The notes beneath the pieces are model-generated. The model was given only the letters and a program-made list of their open reading frames with translations, made no database searches and was not told where the DNA came from. A stretch of 64,000 bases of DNA from Nevskiales bacterium (GTDB taxonomy: Bacteria > Pseudomonadota > Gammaproteobacteria > Steroidobacterales > GCA-2729495). The stretch lies in the NCBI GenBank assembly GCA_011526045.1, contig WYBE01000028.1, forward strand, positions 1 to 64,000. Reading direction: 5' to 3'. The position numbers and the translations under genes are program-made. Below are positions 54,264 to 63,139 of the stretch, piece by piece (the first letter of the stretch is position 1; every line of letters starts with the position of its first letter).

Positions 54264-56159
54264 CTACGCCGCCAGCACCGCGCGGTTGAACGATTCGTAG
54301 ATCAGCAGCGACCACAGCGCCGGGCTGTGGTCGCTCAGGCCCGACTGGTGCTGCGCGAGGAGCGATTCGACGGCACGCATCTCGAACATCCCGGTGTCGG
54401 CCAGCGAGCCTTCCAGCAGGCGCGAACGCACGTGCTCGCGCAGCTCCTCGCGGAACCAGCGGCCGATCGGCACCGCGAAACCCATCTTCGGCCGGTAGAT
54501 CACGTCGCGCGGTATCTGCTGCGCGATCGCCTTCTTGAGCACGTACTTGCCCTCGCCGCCACGCAGTTTCAGCTCCGGCGGCACCGTCGCCGCCCACTCG
54601 ATGAACTCGTGGTCGAGCATCGGCACGCGGACCTCCAGGCTGTTCGCCATGCTCGCGCGATCGACCTTGGTGAGGATGTCGCCGACGAGATAGGTCTTGA
54701 TGTCGATGTACTGGATCTGCGAGAGCCGGTCCACGCCGTCGAGCTCGCGTTCGTGCCGGTGGAAGATGTCGAGCACCCGGTAGCCCTGCAGGTCGGAGCG
54801 CTGCCGCGGCGTGAACAGCCGCTGGCGCAACTGCGGCGTGGTGATGGAGACGCTGTCGAAGTAGGCCGAGGTGCTTTCCCGTGCCAGCGCCTCGAAGGTC
54901 CTCTTGGCGCGGAAGATCCGCGGCGCCCAGTCGGCCTTCGGATAGACCCACCCCAGCAGCCCGAACAGCGGTCGCCGCAGTGCATAGGGCAGCAGACCCC
55001 GCACCTGCTCCTCGTGCATGTGCCAGCGATACCGGCGGTAACCGGCGAAGACCTCGTCGCCGCCGTCGCCCGAGAGCGCGACCTTGACGCGCTTGCGCGC
55101 GAGCTCGCAGACCCGGTAGGTCGGCAGCGCCGAGCTGTCCGCGAAGGGCTCGTCGTAGATGCTCGCCAGCCGGTCGATCAGGCTGAAGTCGTTGGGATCG
55201 ACCGTCTCCACGAAGTGCTCGGTACCGAGCGCGCCGGCCACGCGTGCCGCGAAGCGGGACTCATCGAAGGCCGGATCGCCGAACGAGATCGAGCAGGTGT
55301 TGACCGGCCGCGACGAGGCACGCGCCATCATCGCCACCACACCACTCGAGTCCACGCCGCCCGACAGGAAGGCACCGACCGGCACGTCGGCGATCATGCG
55401 CACGCGCACCGCCTCCTCGAGACGCTCCAGCAGCGAGCCGATGACCACGTCCTCGTCGGCCGGCGTGGTTGCCCGGAAGCTCAGATCCCAGTACGACTGC
55501 GGTGCCGGCACCGGGGCGCCCCGGGTCATGACCAGCGTGCAGGCGGGCGGCAGCTTGCGCACGGCGGCCAGGATGCAGCGCGGATCGACGACGTAGCCGA
55601 GCGAGAAGTATTCCTCGACGGCGAGCGGGTCGATGTCACGCGGCACACCGCCATGGCGTAGCAGCGACTTCAGTTCCGAGGCAAACACCACCTGGCCGTT
55701 CGCGAGCACGGCGTAGTACAGCGGTTTCTTGCCGAGCCGGTCGCGCGCCAGGAACAGTTCGCGGCGATTGCGGTCCCACAGTGCGAACGCAAACATGCCG
55801 CGGAAACGGCGCACGCAATCGCGCCCCCACTGCTCCCAGGCGTGCACGATGACCTCGGTATCCGTGCGGGTGCGAAACACGTGCCCGGCAGTCTGCAGCT
55901 CCTGGCGCAGATCCATGAAGTTGTAGATCTCGCCGTTGAACACGACGACCACCGAATCGTCTTCGTTGTAGAGCGGCTGCTTGCCGGTGGACAGATCGAT
56001 GATCGACAGGCGCCGATGCCCGAGTCCTGCGCCGGGCTCGACGTGAAACCCGGCATCGTCCGGGCCGCGGTGCGCCTGGATGTCGTTCATGGCGCGCAGC
56101 ACACCCTCGTCGATGGGCTCCACGCCGCGCAGATCCACGATGCCGACGATGCCGCACAT
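54264..56159 (-). CDS. XrtA-associated amidotransferase (asparagine synthase family)
   Basis: This 631-residue enzyme has the glutaminase N-terminus MCGIVGIVDLRG with Cys2, HRGPDDAGF and FNGEIYNFMDLR, and the ATP pyrophosphatase site LSGGVDSSGVVAMM with LSGDGGDEVFAGYRRYRWHM. It matches the exosortase A-associated amidotransferase 1 family. It should amidate an acidic sugar or precursor of the exopolysaccharide. It lies 3 nt after the glycosyltransferase gene in the operon. Confidence 0.92.
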   Translation of the reverse strand: MCGIVGIVDLRGVEPIDEGVLRAMNDIQAHRGPDDAGFHVEPGAGLGHRRLSIIDLSTGKQPLYNEDDSVVVVFNGEIYNFMDLRQELQTAGHVFRTRTDTEVIVHAWEQWGRDCVRRFRGMFAFALWDRNRRELFLARDRLGKKPLYYAVLANGQVVFASELKSLLRHGGVPRDIDPLAVEEYFSLGYVVDPRCILAAVRKLPPACTLVMTRGAPVPAPQSYWDLSFRATTPADEDVVIGSLLERLEEAVRVRMIADVPVGAFLSGGVDSSGVVAMMARASSRPVNTCSISFGDPAFDESRFAARVAGALGTEHFVETVDPNDFSLIDRLASIYDEPFADSSALPTYRVCELARKRVKVALSGDGGDEVFAGYRRYRWHMHEEQVRGLLPYALRRPLFGLLGWVYPKADWAPRIFRAKRTFEALARESTSAYFDSVSITTPQLRQRLFTPRQRSDLQGYRVLDIFHRHERELDGVDRLSQIQYIDIKTYLVGDILTKVDRASMANSLEVRVPMLDHEFIEWAATVPPELKLRGGEGKYVLKKAIAQQIPRDVIYRPKMGFAVPIGRWFREELREHVRSRLLEGSLADTGMFEMRAVESLLAQHQSGLSDHSPALWSLLIYESFNRAVLAA

Positions 56160-56162
56160 GGC

Positions 56163-57284
56163 CTAAGCCGCCATCCCGAGGCGGGAGTCGGCCGCCACGC
56201 TGTCGAGGTACAGGCGCCGGTAACCGGCCACCATCGCATCCAGACTGAACTCCCTCATGACCCGCTCGCGCGCGGCGCGTCCGTGGTGGGCCGCCACCTC
56301 CGGATGTTCGAGGTAATGGCGCAGGCGCTGCGCGATCGCCGCGGGATTGCCGGCCGGCACGAGGTAGCCCGTTTCGCCGTCCACGACGAGTTCTGCGTTA
56401 CCGCCTACCGCGGTAGCGATGACCGGCAGACCGCAAGCCATGGCCTCGAGGATGGTATTGGAGATGCCCTCCGCGAGCGACGGCAGCACGAAGACGTTGA
56501 ACCCCCGCATGGCCTGCGGAATGTCGTCGCGCGCACCGGCGACCTCACAGCGCGACAAGAGGCCCGCGTCGCCGAGAATGGCGGTAACCGCGCCGCGCTC
56601 GCTGCCCTCGCCGACCAGCGTGAGACGCGGCAGCGGCGAACTGCCGGCCAGCCGGACAAAGGCCTGCGCCAGCGTCATGAAATCCTTCACCGGCTCCACC
56701 CGGCCGACCGCGCCGACGACGAAGCCGCTGGCGGGAAGCCCGGCCGGATCGGGCCTGAACTGTTCCGTGTCCACCCCGTTGCAGATCCTGCTGGTGCGCT
56801 GCGGATCCACACCGATACTCGTCGTGAGATAGTCCTCCAGGTGCCGCGAGAGCACGACGTAGCGGGTCACCACCAGCCGGAATGCCCGGCGCAGCTCGCG
56901 ATAGCCCCGGCGCGTGCCGTGCAGGTCGACGACGTCCCAGCCGTGTTCGCCGTGTATGCGCACGGGCACGCCCGCGAGCAGCCCGGCGAGCTGCGACTCC
57001 AGGCAGGGCAGGTTACGCGTGTGCAGGATGTCGAAACGTCGTTCGCGCAGCAGCCGCCACAGGCGGTACAGGTACGCCGGGCTCTTGCCTGGCGGCTTGT
57101 GCAGGGCGTGCACCTGAACGTCCGCAGGCAGGCGCCGGCGGAACTCTGTCGCACCCGTCAGCGCGATGATCGTGTGCGCGAACTCCTCGCGTGGCAGGCG
57201 GTTGACCAGATTGACCAAGCCGTTCTCCAGACCACCGTAGTCCAGCCGGAAAATCACGTGCGCGATGCTGATTCTTCGCTTCAT
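56163..57284 (-). CDS. XrtA-associated glycosyltransferase (Stp2-like)
   Basis: This 373-residue GT-B enzyme has the family N-terminus IAHVIFRLDYGGLENGLVNL, DILHTRNLPCLESQ, HGEHGWDVVDLHGT and the GT4 donor-site block LPSLAEGISNTILEAMACGL. It matches the PEP-CTERM/EpsH1 sugar transferase 2 family. In the common XrtA gene order the exosortase and FemAB genes sit just upstream of this gene; here only 54 bp separate it from the deacetylase gene, so they are missing. Confidence 0.9.
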   Translation of the reverse strand: MKRRISIAHVIFRLDYGGLENGLVNLVNRLPREEFAHTIIALTGATEFRRRLPADVQVHALHKPPGKSPAYLYRLWRLLRERRFDILHTRNLPCLESQLAGLLAGVPVRIHGEHGWDVVDLHGTRRGYRELRRAFRLVVTRYVVLSRHLEDYLTTSIGVDPQRTSRICNGVDTEQFRPDPAGLPASGFVVGAVGRVEPVKDFMTLAQAFVRLAGSSPLPRLTLVGEGSERGAVTAILGDAGLLSRCEVAGARDDIPQAMRGFNVFVLPSLAEGISNTILEAMACGLPVIATAVGGNAELVVDGETGYLVPAGNPAAIAQRLRHYLEHPEVAAHHGRAARERVMREFSLDAMVAGYRRLYLDSVAADSRLGMAA

Positions 57285-57338
57285 TTCACACCAACAGCCG
57301 CGGGTTACCTGCGCATGGCCAGCCGGCTCACCGCAGCG

Positions 57339-58223
57339 TCAAATCACCTTCGCGAATACTTCGCCCACCGGCGCCCAGCGAAAGTCACCCGCGAGCCGGC
57401 GCAGCTTGCCCTCGAAGCGGGCAAGGTTGACGTAATGGCGAAAGCGCGTGCGCAGGTCGATGTCGCCGACGCGGGGCTGGTCGGGATCGAGCTCCCAGGG
57501 ATGGAAATAGAACACGGCGGGCCGGCCTTCGCCACCACAGACACGAGCCAGCGCCCAGTGGCTCCACCAGTAGGGCAGCAGGCGAAAGAAACCGCCGCCG
57601 CCGCAGGGAAAACGCCAGCCGCCGTACTGCAGTGTCGTGATTGGAATCTCGATCAACGGGTGCCCGTCGAAGTGGAAGGGGAAGCGCGGCGCCTCGCGCA
57701 TGCCGTAGTGGTCGTGACGCACGGGATTGATGCTGGAGCTGTAGCGGTAACCCGCTTCGCTCAGCTCATCGAGCGCCCACAGGCAGTCGGCATTGAGCGA
57801 GAAGCTCGCGGCCCTATAGCCGATGACCCGCTGGCCGGACAGGTCTTCCAGCAACGCCCGGGTGCGGGTGATGTCCGCCCTGAACTCGGCCGGCTGCTGC
57901 TCGTGCACGCGGATGTGGCGGTAGCCGTGGCTGGCAATCTCGTGGCCCGCAGCCGCAACCTGACGCACGACTCCCGGCAGGCGCTCTGCGACCCAGCCGA
58001 GCCAGAAGAACGTGGCGCGGATACCGGCCGCGGCGAATATGTCCAGGATCAGCCCGACGTTGCGTTCGACGCGCAGCGGATAGCGATCCCAGTCGTCGGG
58101 GGACACGTAGGGACGCAATGCCGAGACCTGGAAATAGTCCTCGACGTCGACCGACATGGCGTTGTCCCGTCCCGCGGAGACGCCATTCGGTTCTTCCGGG
58201 AAAGGCCGCTCATTTGCCGTCAC
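57339..58223 (-). CDS. XrtA-associated polysaccharide deacetylase (DUF3473 type)
   Basis: This 294-residue protein has NAMSVDVEDYFQVSAL at the start of its NodB domain, ATFFWLGWVAE, HEIASHGYRHIRVH with metal-binding histidines, YRAASFSLNADCLWAL, and a C-terminal extension with FYFHPWELDPDQPRV typical of the exosortase-locus deacetylases. It deacetylates the polysaccharide. I chose the GTG at 58223, which lies 4 nt past the upstream stop; an ATG at 58157 would start exactly at MSVDVEDYF and remains possible. Confidence 0.86.
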   Translation of the reverse strand: MTANERPFPEEPNGVSAGRDNAMSVDVEDYFQVSALRPYVSPDDWDRYPLRVERNVGLILDIFAAAGIRATFFWLGWVAERLPGVVRQVAAAGHEIASHGYRHIRVHEQQPAEFRADITRTRALLEDLSGQRVIGYRAASFSLNADCLWALDELSEAGYRYSSSINPVRHDHYGMREAPRFPFHFDGHPLIEIPITTLQYGGWRFPCGGGGFFRLLPYWWSHWALARVCGGEGRPAVFYFHPWELDPDQPRVGDIDLRTRFRHYVNLARFEGKLRRLAGDFRWAPVGEVFAKVI

Positions 58224-58227
58224 GCCA

Positions 58228-59721
58228 TCAGAACGTGCGGACGAGTTCGACACTGACCCAGTACTCGTCATAGTCGGCGGACGAGCCGCCCTTGCGATCC
58301 CTGCTGCTCCAGCCGGTGAAAAGCGACGCCTGCGTGCGCAGACCAAGCTCGCGGGCGACGCCCATGCGCAGGTACAGGTTGTCGTCCTCGAAGGCCGGCG
58401 CGGTGTCGTCGAGCGTGTTGTTGTACTCGCGGTTCTCCCAGGCAGCGTTCAACGACGCCGTGGTCAGCGCCCCGATGTCCCAGCCGAGATCCGTGTAGAC
58501 ACCCCAGGCGGTCTCGTCGTCCAGGTTCTGGATCTGCGCGGTATCCGGGTCGAAGGACATGTTGTCCTCGCGGCGCTCCCAGAACGTGCCGAAAGTTGCG
58601 CGGCTGCGATACAGCTCGCGCAGCACAGAAGCATCGGCCCGCTTGTACAGGTAGAAGTTGCCCGTGCCCGTGCGCCCCAGTTGCGAGCCGGGCGGCAGCG
58701 GCGGCTGCTCCTGCCCGGGCACCCCGGCCGGCAGCCGGCGCAATTCGGTCAGGTCGGTCGTCGTCGGCGTCTCGTCGTAACTCAGCCGGTAGCGGACGTC
58801 TTCCTCCACCAGCTCGCCGAGCAGGCGCCAGGTGGTGCCGAAGTACCGGTGTCCGACGGCTGCCTCGAGCATCGTGGTCTCGGTCGCCATGGCGACGCCG
58901 GTCTCCCAGCGACCCTCGTTCAGCGAGTCGTCCTCCGGATCCTGGAAGTCGCTGTCGAGTCCCGCCAGCCCGAACACCTGCCACGCCGGCGTCGTCTGGT
59001 ACCCGAGGCGCAGCCATGTGGACTGCTGCACGAGCTCGCCCGAGGTCTCGTAGTCGACGCTCTCGTACTCGTAGGCCAGCTCGTAGCGCAGCGGCCGGGG
59101 CGATTCGTCCTGCGACCGCAGGTATGCGGCGCCATCGATCGTGTCGATGTCCTGGATGTCGAGCGGTTCCGTGACGGTCTGGTCGTCGGTACGGGGAGTG
59201 TCGTCGAACAGCACCTGGCCCACCCGGAAGTGGCCTTCAGTTTCGGAATGCCCGAAGACACCGCGCCGCCATTCCGGACCGACGTCCCAGATGAAGGCAT
59301 CGGTCCGGTTGCCCGTCACCGGTATGTTGCTGGAGCTCACCGGCAGTTCGGGGCTGACGGTCACCTGGGACAGATAACTGCGTCCCCGCAGCTGCAGCTC
59401 CTCGCCGATGAGATTGGCGAGCACATCAGCGTCGAGGTGGTTGTACACCTCGTTGCGATCGGAATCGTCAGCGTAGAACAGCGCCTCGAGCTCGTAGTTG
59501 ACCTCGGCGCGCAGCCGGTTGCCCTCGAACAGCATGTCGATGCCGGGCAGCACGCGGGTGACCCAGTCGCTCTCCTCCTCGTCGCTCGGAGCTAGGTTGA
59601 CGTTGCTCGTGTATGTCTGGCTGAGCGTGATCGACGGCTCGATCTCCCACGCCGCCGCGACGGACGAACCGAACGCCAGGATTGCCGTGGTCGACCACAA
59701 CGCCGCTTTGTGCCGCATCAC
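58228..59721 (-). CDS. PEP-CTERM-system outer membrane beta-barrel protein
   Basis: This 497-residue protein has a signal peptide (to about residue 24), a beta-rich body with alternating aromatic/hydrophobic strands, and a C-terminal phenylalanine (VSVELVRTF) typical of outer membrane proteins. ITLSQTYTSNVNLAPSDEEE near the mature N-terminus is characteristic of the PEP-CTERM-associated outer membrane family. It probably forms the channel through which the exopolysaccharide leaves. It follows the tyrosine kinase gene by 10 nt. The XrtA-associated ATPase gene often found next to it is absent. Confidence 0.87.
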   Translation of the reverse strand: MMRHKAALWSTTAILAFGSSVAAAWEIEPSITLSQTYTSNVNLAPSDEEESDWVTRVLPGIDMLFEGNRLRAEVNYELEALFYADDSDRNEVYNHLDADVLANLIGEELQLRGRSYLSQVTVSPELPVSSSNIPVTGNRTDAFIWDVGPEWRRGVFGHSETEGHFRVGQVLFDDTPRTDDQTVTEPLDIQDIDTIDGAAYLRSQDESPRPLRYELAYEYESVDYETSGELVQQSTWLRLGYQTTPAWQVFGLAGLDSDFQDPEDDSLNEGRWETGVAMATETTMLEAAVGHRYFGTTWRLLGELVEEDVRYRLSYDETPTTTDLTELRRLPAGVPGQEQPPLPPGSQLGRTGTGNFYLYKRADASVLRELYRSRATFGTFWERREDNMSFDPDTAQIQNLDDETAWGVYTDLGWDIGALTTASLNAAWENREYNNTLDDTAPAFEDDNLYLRMGVARELGLRTQASLFTGWSSRDRKGGSSADYDEYWVSVELVRTF

Positions 59722-59731
59722 GACGCCACCC

Positions 59732-60556
59732 CTAGTCCTGAGTGTAAGGATAGTAGTATTCCTTGTAACGGGAGTGCCCTGATGCAGGCGCCTTGTTGAG
59801 CACGAGGCTCACGGTCACGTTGGTGCCCTTCAGCAACTGCAGGACCTGCCCGACATCGCCGGCCGTCGAGCGGCCCGCCTCGACCACGACCAGCGCGTGA
59901 TTGGCCTGGTCGGCAAGCACGCGCCCCTCGCTGCTCAGGAGCAGCGGCGGTGAGTCGAGCAGCACCACCGTGTTGGCGTCGTTGAACGACTTGAGGATCT
60001 GGCCCATGCGCGGGCCTGCCAGCAGTTCGGTCGCATCCTGGCGCGGCCGACCCGCCGACATCACGTAGAGCGACTCCACGTCGGTCGCCAGCAGCACCTC
60101 GGCAACGTCGCGCGCTTCCGCTGCGAGGAGGTCGAGCATACCGGGGCAATCGTCGATTCCCAGCCGTGAGCTGAGCGTGCGCCGCGCCGGATCGGCGTCG
60201 ATCAGCACGACCCGGGTCATCTGCTCGCTCGCCATGCTCGCGGCCAGGTTCAACGCAATGAAGGACTTGCCGGCGTGCGGCAGGTCGCTCGTCAGCATGA
60301 CGAGATTGCCGCCCTTGGGTGCCGACCGCGACATGCCGAAGACTCGCGCCAGCACCGGGCGTTTGAGGAAGCGGAAATCACGCGCGAGCATCGGCGAGCT
60401 ATCGAGCATCAACAGGCTGCGCAATGCGACCGGCGGCCGATCTGCAACCGGCAGCCGCGGCTGCGCGGCCTTCGGGATGGCCGGGACCACCGCCGAGGGA
60501 TCCCCGCGCCGCTCCGGCGGGGAACGGCCCATGGCTTTCTCGACGATGCTGCTCAT
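59732..60556 (-). CDS. XrtA-associated tyrosine autokinase (BY-kinase)
   Basis: This 274-residue cytoplasmic kinase is the ATPase half of a split Wzc-like system. The Walker A is DLPHAGKSF (GKS at 96-98), Walker A' is VVLIDADPA and Walker B is VVLLDSPPLL. The tail is rich in tyrosine (Y264, Y267-269, Y271), the usual autophosphorylation cluster. It partners the chain-length protein, whose stop overlaps its ATG by four bases. Phosphorylation cycles control polymer length and export. Confidence 0.92.
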   Translation of the reverse strand: MSSIVEKAMGRSPPERRGDPSAVVPAIPKAAQPRLPVADRPPVALRSLLMLDSSPMLARDFRFLKRPVLARVFGMSRSAPKGGNLVMLTSDLPHAGKSFIALNLAASMASEQMTRVVLIDADPARRTLSSRLGIDDCPGMLDLLAAEARDVAEVLLATDVESLYVMSAGRPRQDATELLAGPRMGQILKSFNDANTVVLLDSPPLLLSSEGRVLADQANHALVVVEAGRSTAGDVGQVLQLLKGTNVTVSLVLNKAPASGHSRYKEYYYPYTQD

Positions 60557-62160
60557 GTCGCGGCCACCCCGGCGACGGCGCCGGCCTCGGTCGCCCGCAG
60601 CGCGAGCCACGTAACCAGCAAAACGGCGTACACCGCGAAAAGCCCGGCAACACTGCCGGCCAGCAGCATGGTGTTCCTGCGCAGCATGGCCTGCTCAGCG
60701 TCGGCCCGTACGAGCCGCACGGCGCCCAGTACCGGCACACCGAAGCGCCGCTCCAGGTCGCTGCCGGTGAAGAACACCGGCCGGATGAGGTTCAGGCCGA
60801 AGGCGAGCGCCGCGCCGGCGAGCAGTGCAAACACGAGCACCCCGGTCACGAACAGCCCCCGCGGCGGGCCTGCCGGCACTGCCGGCAAGGTCGGTGGATC
60901 GATGATGCGAAACGTCGCGTCGCTGCGGCTTTCTTCCGCGGCATCCGAGATGCGTGCCGATTCAACCCGCGCGAGCAACTCCTCGTACTGCTTGCGCGTG
61001 AAATCGTAGTCGCGGGTGAGCCGCTTCAGCTCCGCCTCGATGGCCGGCACGGTGTCCACCTTGCGGCGCAGCCCGGCCACGACGCCGGCCTGCTCGGAGC
61101 GTTGGGTCTGCAACTGCGCAATCAGCACGTCGGTCTGCGACAACTGCATCTTCATCTGCTGGTAGACGGGATTGAGGTCGAGCGGCGAGTAGGCGCGCGA
61201 ACGGGCTCCGGGAACCGTCGCGGTCGCGGCCTGCTTGGCCCGCAACTCCTCGATGGTCTTGTTGATCGCCACGATGTCCGGATGAGTATCCGTGTACTTC
61301 AGGCGCAGCTCCGCGAGTTGCGCCTCGAACTGCGAAATCTGCCGGCTCTCGGGGGAATCCACCGACTGGCCGCCCGTGGAGGGAGCCAGGCCGAAGACCG
61401 GTTCCTCGCCCTCGAGCTGGCGCTGCAGCTCGGCGCGGCGGTTCTGCGCCACCCGCAGCTTCGAGGCGATGTCCTGCAGCTTGTTGTCCGCTTCCTGCAG
61501 ACGCGCGAAATAATCCACGCCATCGTCGGGCATCAGGCCCACGTTGCGCTGCTTGAACTCGGCGAGCTTTGCCTCGGCTTCGTTCAGGCGTCGCGCGTAG
61601 TCCTTGCGCTGCTCGTCGAGGAAGGTCTTGGCGGCAGCCGCATCGGTCACGCTCTTGCCCTGCGCGCCGCTGATGAAGGTGCTGATCAGCGCCGTCACCA
61701 CAGCGAGCGCCTTCTGCCCGTCGGTGTTCTGGTAGCTCACATTGACGATGTTGTTGCTCTCCCAGTTCAGGTTGATGTTCAGGCGCAGGTTATCCAGCAG
61801 CGCCTCCGTGGTCGGGCCCTTGCCCCCCTCGCCGCGCAGCCCCGCCTCTTCGATCAACCGCTCGAGGTTCGGCCGGCTCATCAGCACACGGGTCATCATG
61901 TTGGCGGCGACGATCGCGTCCGTGTTGACGGCAAGGCCCTGCAGCAACGGCCGCAGGGTGCTCTGCGTGTCGACGTACACGCGCGCCGACGCGCGGTGGA
62001 CGTCGGGCTGCAGGAACACGACCGTCCAGCCGACCACGCAGACCAGCCATGCGGCCGCAACCGCAACCCAGCGGAACCGCCAGCAACCCCAGAGCACACC
62101 GCGGAGGTAGTCGATCAACTCCGCGGGGTCGAACCCGCCCTGATTGACAGTGCTTGCCAT
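60553..62160 (-). CDS. XrtA-associated chain-length determinant (Wzz/PCP family)
   Basis: This 535-residue inner membrane protein has an N-terminal transmembrane helix (about 30-50), a large periplasmic coiled-coil region (about 150-420, with LDEQRKDYARRLNEAEAKL), and a second transmembrane helix (about 445-465). A third hydrophobic segment near the C-terminus (LLAGSVAGLFAVYAVLLV) is typical of the XrtA type. It sets polymer length together with the tyrosine kinase. It follows the export lipoprotein gene by 19 nt. Confidence 0.92.
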   Translation of the reverse strand: MASTVNQGGFDPAELIDYLRGVLWGCWRFRWVAVAAAWLVCVVGWTVVFLQPDVHRASARVYVDTQSTLRPLLQGLAVNTDAIVAANMMTRVLMSRPNLERLIEEAGLRGEGGKGPTTEALLDNLRLNINLNWESNNIVNVSYQNTDGQKALAVVTALISTFISGAQGKSVTDAAAAKTFLDEQRKDYARRLNEAEAKLAEFKQRNVGLMPDDGVDYFARLQEADNKLQDIASKLRVAQNRRAELQRQLEGEEPVFGLAPSTGGQSVDSPESRQISQFEAQLAELRLKYTDTHPDIVAINKTIEELRAKQAATATVPGARSRAYSPLDLNPVYQQMKMQLSQTDVLIAQLQTQRSEQAGVVAGLRRKVDTVPAIEAELKRLTRDYDFTRKQYEELLARVESARISDAAEESRSDATFRIIDPPTLPAVPAGPPRGLFVTGVLVFALLAGAALAFGLNLIRPVFFTGSDLERRFGVPVLGAVRLVRADAEQAMLRRNTMLLAGSVAGLFAVYAVLLVTWLALRATEAGAVAGVAAT

Positions 62161-62179
62161 GAGGATCGTCTTGTCTTGC

Positions 62180-62800
62180 CTACAGCCGCGATTCCGGTAT
62201 GAAGAGCACGTCGCCGGGCATCATCTCGATGTTCTCGCTGATCTTGCCCTCGTTCAGCAGGTCGGCGAGACGAACGGGAATCTCCACCTTTTGTCCGTCG
62301 GCGCGACGGATGATCTTGGCGCGGTTACCCGCCGCCCCGGGCGCGAGCCCGCCCACGTCGATCAGCACATCGAGCACGGTCAGGTTTCGCCGGTAGGCGA
62401 GCGCCCTCGGCTGCGCGGCCTTGCCCACTACGCGAATCTGCTCGCCGAAGGTGCCGACGAACTCCCGCACGATGACGTTCACCTGGGGTGTCTTCACGAA
62501 ATTGGCGAGTGCTGTCTCCATGTCGCGCGCGAGCTGCGTCGGTGTCTTGCCGACTGCCTGCATGTCTTCCACGAGGGGCGTCGAAATGCGGCCGTCCGGG
62601 CGCACCGGCACGCTCACCGACAACTCCGGGTTGCGCCAGACGAAGATGTCGAGCTGGTCACCGGGCCCGATGAGGTACTGCGCCGGAGTCTCCGCCGTGA
62701 CCGGCGCCGGCGGCGGCTCGGAAGTTGCGCAGCCCGCTGTCAGCGCAGCGAGAGCAATGGCCATCACACAAGTCAAACGTCCGATCATTGGCATTTCCAT
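62180..62800 (-). CDS. XrtA-associated polysaccharide export lipoprotein (Wza-like)
   Basis: This 206-residue outer membrane lipoprotein has lipobox LTAGC (C24), a poly-export domain (YLIGPGDQLDIFVWRNPELS, GRISTPLVEDMQAVGKTP) and a SLBB-like domain (VVGKAAQPRALAYRRNLTVL). It lines the periplasmic and outer membrane passage for the polymer. The ATG at 62800 is preferred because GGGGGAA precedes it and a lipoprotein signal follows. It is the first gene of the long minus-strand operon. Confidence 0.93.
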   Translation of the reverse strand: MEMPMIGRLTCVMAIALAALTAGCATSEPPPAPVTAETPAQYLIGPGDQLDIFVWRNPELSVSVPVRPDGRISTPLVEDMQAVGKTPTQLARDMETALANFVKTPQVNVIVREFVGTFGEQIRVVGKAAQPRALAYRRNLTVLDVLIDVGGLAPGAAGNRAKIIRRADGQKVEIPVRLADLLNEGKISENIEMMPGDVLFIPESRL

Positions 62801-63139
62801 GTGTTCCCCCAACAAATATTTCCGGGCGCCCGGGAACAGGTCCGACGGACCATCCGCCGCGGGCATGGTCGCGACGGGCCGGGCCCGGTTCGCCATTTGA
62901 CATTTTCCGAAACCCTGCCGAATTTGCAGTGACCGGGATCGCATTTCGATCTCCGGACAATGCCTTGATTAGTGTAATGGTTCTGCCCTGGCGCCGCTGG
63001 CCGACGTCGCGGCAGGACTGCCGGAGCACCCCCTCGATCTGGGACGGCAACCGGTGCCGGCAGGACTGCCGCCGCGAGCGCCTCCGGCAGCGCGGGCAGC
63101 TCGCCACAGGCGCCTGCGCGCAACCCCATGCGGCGGGCC
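62801..63139. other. Leader region upstream of the exopolysaccharide operon
   Basis: This 339-bp region precedes the export lipoprotein gene on the minus strand and follows the enoyl-CoA hydratase stop. It carries two adjacent palindromes (62822-62851) close to the start codon and an AT-rich patch around 62965-62980. I could not find a convincing sigma-54 (GG-N10-GC) promoter of the kind expected for a PrsK/PrsR-controlled locus. Confidence 0.5.
62822..62851. repeat. Two adjacent palindromes in the exopolysaccharide leader
   Basis: CCGGGCGCCCGG (62822-62833) is a perfect 12-bp palindrome and GGTCCG-A-CGGACC (62839-62851) is a perfect interrupted one. They lie 22-51 nt upstream of the export gene start, so they could be an operator or a leader RNA structure. 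Confidence 0.55.

Noticed and set aside
62801..63139. Sigma-54 promoter for the exopolysaccharide operon
   Set aside because: The best candidate (GGCACCGGTTGC on the minus strand) has 8 nt between GG and GC instead of 10.
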